A stretch of DNA of 8,567 nucleotides from Pseudomonadota bacterium (GTDB lineage: Bacteria > Pseudomonadota > Gammaproteobacteria > Burkholderiales > Thiobacillaceae): contig JAJYXA010000500.1 in assembly GCA_021791235.1 (NCBI GenBank), forward strand, positions 1 to 8,567, read 5' to 3'. A model generated the notes under the pieces. It did no database searches. It saw only the letters and a list, made by a program, of their open reading frames with translations, and was not told where the DNA came from. The position numbers were made by a program, and so were the translations under genes. This document shows, piece by piece, positions 7,239-8,567 of the stretch. The stretch's first letter is position 1. Each line of letters opens with the position of its first letter.

Positions 7239-7868
7239 ATGGCCAACACCTTCGATCCGACCTGCCGCACCTGCCCGCGTCTTGCGACCTTCCTTGACGA
7301 CGTGCGCGCCCGCCATCCCGATTACCACGCCCGCCCCGTGCCCGCCTTCGGCGATCCGGCACCCAATCTGCTGATCGTCGGCCTCGCCCCCGGCATGCAC
7401 GGCGCCAACCGCAGCGGCCGCCCCTTCACGGGCGATTACGCCGGCGTGCTGCTGTACGAAACCCTGCATCGCTTCGGCTACGCCAGCGCACCGCAATCGG
7501 TCTCGGTCGACGACGGCCTGACGCTCACCGGCTGCCGCATCACCAACGCGGTCAAATGCCTGCCCCCCGCCAACAAGCCGGAACCGGGCGAAATCCGCGA
7601 ATGCAACCGCTTTCTCGCCGCCGAACTCGCGACGCTACCCGAGCACGCCAGTATCCTGGCGCTGGGCCAGATCGCGCACCAGGCAGTGCTGCGCGCGCAG
7701 GGCCTCAAGCTCAAGGATTACCCCTTCGCCCACGCCAGCGATTACCGCCTGCCCGACGGCCGGCGCTTGGTCAGCAGCTACCACTGCTCCCGCTACAATA
7801 CCCAGACGCGCCGCCTCACCCCCGAGATGTTCGCGGCCGTGTTCGAGACAATTCAAGCGAAGGACTGA
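7239..7868 (+). CDS. Uracil-DNA glycosylase, family 5 (UDGb type), Fe-S
   Basis: This DNA-repair enzyme removes uracil, and often hypoxanthine or other deaminated bases, from DNA. It has 209 residues, normal for the type. Motif 1, [19 protein letters not shown] (48-66), is the UDGb form, with the usual polar active-site residue of other UDGs missing. Motif 2 is [10 protein letters not shown] (181-190), with H182. Four Cys, C9 and C12 (CRTC), C107 (VKCLPP) and C122 (RECNRF), are spaced as the [4Fe-4S] ligands of family 4/5 enzymes. The ATG at 7239 follows a GGGG sequence at 7228-7231. The next gene starts two bases after its stop. It is downstream of the iron operon but separated by 39 bases with a hairpin, so it need not be Fur-controlled. 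Confidence 0.92.
   Translation: MANTFDPTCRTCPRLATFLDDVRARHPDYHARPVPAFGDPAPNLLIVGLAPGMHGANRSGRPFTGDYAGVLLYETLHRFGYASAPQSVSVDDGLTLTGCRITNAVKCLPPANKPEPGEIRECNRFLAAELATLPEHASILALGQIAHQAVLRAQGLKLKDYPFAHASDYRLPDGRRLVSSYHCSRYNTQTRRLTPEMFAAVFETIQAKD
7860..7864 (+). promoter_or_regulatory. Ribosome binding site for the tautomerase-like gene
   Basis: AAGGA lies six bases before the ATG at 7871, within the last codons of the glycosylase gene. It fixes the start that puts Pro directly after the initiator Met. Confidence 0.6.
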
Positions 7869-7870
7869 CC

Positions 7871-8059
7871 ATGCCCGTCGTCACCATCAAGCTCGCAGGC
7901 AGCCTCACCCGCGAGCAGAAGAAGAAAGTCGCCGAGGAAATCACCGCCACGCTGGAGCGCCATGCCGGCAAACCAGCGTCGTATACCTACATCGCGTTCG
8001 AGGAACTGCCGGACGAGAACTGGGCGATTGCGGGCAAGCTGCTGGACGAGGACGAATAA
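7871..8059 (+). CDS. 4-oxalocrotonate tautomerase family small protein
   Basis: A 62-residue member of the tautomerase superfamily, which forms oligomers of small beta-alpha-beta units. After Met removal, Pro1 is the catalytic base (PVVTIKL start). The [11 protein letters not shown] helix and the end motif [10 protein letters not shown] match the family's EQK and HFGIGG/NWGVGG regions. Aligned by eye to the classical enzyme without gaps, position 11 is Leu, position 39 is Tyr and position 50 is Trp. The two classical substrate-binding arginines (R11, R39) are therefore absent. The true substrate is unknown, and 4-oxalocrotonate is unlikely. The gene starts two bases after the glycosylase stop and has a good ribosome binding site. 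No aromatic-degradation genes are nearby. Confidence 0.88.
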   Translation: MPVVTIKLAGSLTREQKKKVAEEITATLERHAGKPASYTYIAFEELPDENWAIAGKLLDEDE

Positions 8060-8064
8060 GCCGC

Positions 8065-8567
8065 TTGAGCGCCGTCGACAAGGAATTCCTCGCCTCGCTG
8101 CCCACCCTGCCCGGCGTCTACCGCATGATCGATGCGGCCGGCGCCGTGCTGTATGTCGGCAAGGCGAAGGACCTGAGAAAGCGCGTTTCCAGCTACTTCC
8201 AGAAAAGCGACCAGAGCCCGCGCATCCGGCTGATGCTGAAAAGCGTCGACCGCATCGACACTACGGTGACGCGCACCGAGGCCGAAGCGCTGCTGCTGGA
8301 AAACAACCTGATCAAGGGCCTGAAGCCGCGCTTCAACATCCTGTTCCGCGACGACAAGTCCTACCCTTACCTGCTGCTGACCGGGCACCGCTTTCCGCGC
8401 CTGGCCTACTTCCGCGGCACGCCGAAGAAGCAGGACCAGGCGTTCGGCCCCTATCCCAATTCCTATGCCGTGCGCGAAAGCATCCAGCTGCTGCAGAAGG
8501 TGTTCCAGCTGCGCACCTGCGAGGACACCGTGTTCGCCAACCGCTCACGGCCGTGCCTGCTGTATCA
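8065..8567 (+). CDS. uvrC: Excinuclease ABC subunit C (UvrC), N-terminal part (3' end outside window)
   Basis: UvrC makes the two incisions around DNA damage after loading by UvrA and UvrB. About 167 residues are in the window. The GIY-YIG nuclease domain is clear: PGVYRM with G17-V-Y19, YVGK with Y30-V-G32, R40 in LRKR, and the catalytic Glu E79 in [10 protein letters not shown]. Family-typical [16 protein letters not shown] and FGPYPN follow. No ATG fits; a TTG at 8065 gives [21 protein letters not shown], the right distance ahead of the domain, so TTG is the likely start. A GAGGA at 8048-8052 is rather far away (12 bases). The gap to the tautomerase-like gene is five bases, so co-transcription is likely. 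The frame is open to the window end. Confidence 0.94.
   Translation, partial: MSAVDKEFLASLPTLPGVYRMIDAAGAVLYVGKAKDLRKRVSSYFQKSDQSPRIRLMLKSVDRIDTTVTRTEAEALLLENNLIKGLKPRFNILFRDDKSYPYLLLTGHRFPRLAYFRGTPKKQDQAFGPYPNSYAVRESIQLLQKVFQLRTCEDTVFANRSRPCLLY

Overview
The window is a gene-dense stretch of high-GC proteobacterial chromosome. Every gene I can support lies on the + strand. The protein families, the nagZ and uvrC ends and the GC-rich codon use suggest a betaproteobacterium (Rhodocyclales or Nitrosomonadales-like). That placement is an inference; genus cannot be read from the sequence. Both ends are cut: the window opens inside nagZ (peptidoglycan recycling) and closes inside uvrC (nucleotide excision repair).

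Layout. (1) 2-544: C-terminal part of NagZ, overlapped by a zinc-type cation diffusion facilitator with a His-rich N-terminus (531-1490, GTG start). (2) 1491-1594: the regulatory gap. It holds a near-consensus sigma-70 promoter overlapped by a Fur-box-like palindrome. (3) 1595-7199: seven co-directional genes that look like one iron-responsive operon. They are hemP, an unrecognised 68-residue protein, an exported outer-membrane beta-barrel protein, an exported FMN-binding-domain protein with a flavinylation motif, an ApbE-type FMN transferase, a four-helix His-containing membrane protein, FeoA and FeoB. (Counted with hemP this is eight reading frames.) The last five are joined by four consecutive 4-base ATGA stop/start overlaps. 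(4) 7239-8059: a family-5 (UDGb-type) Fe-S uracil-DNA glycosylase and a 4-oxalocrotonate tautomerase-like small protein. (5) 8065-end: start of uvrC.

How the genes may work together. The central block looks like a Fur-controlled extracytoplasmic flavin electron-transfer module placed directly upstream of the Feo ferrous-iron importer. ApbE would attach FMN to the periplasmic protein. The four-helix membrane protein could bring electrons from the quinone pool or cytoplasm. The flavoprotein could then reduce ferric iron, or a ferric or haem ligand arriving through the outer-membrane barrel, to Fe(II) for FeoB. The individual families are known, but the combined ferric-reductase-plus-Feo role is my hypothesis. 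I found no RNA genes, insertion sequences, CRISPR arrays, phage genes or long non-coding stretches; the longest gap is 104 bases.
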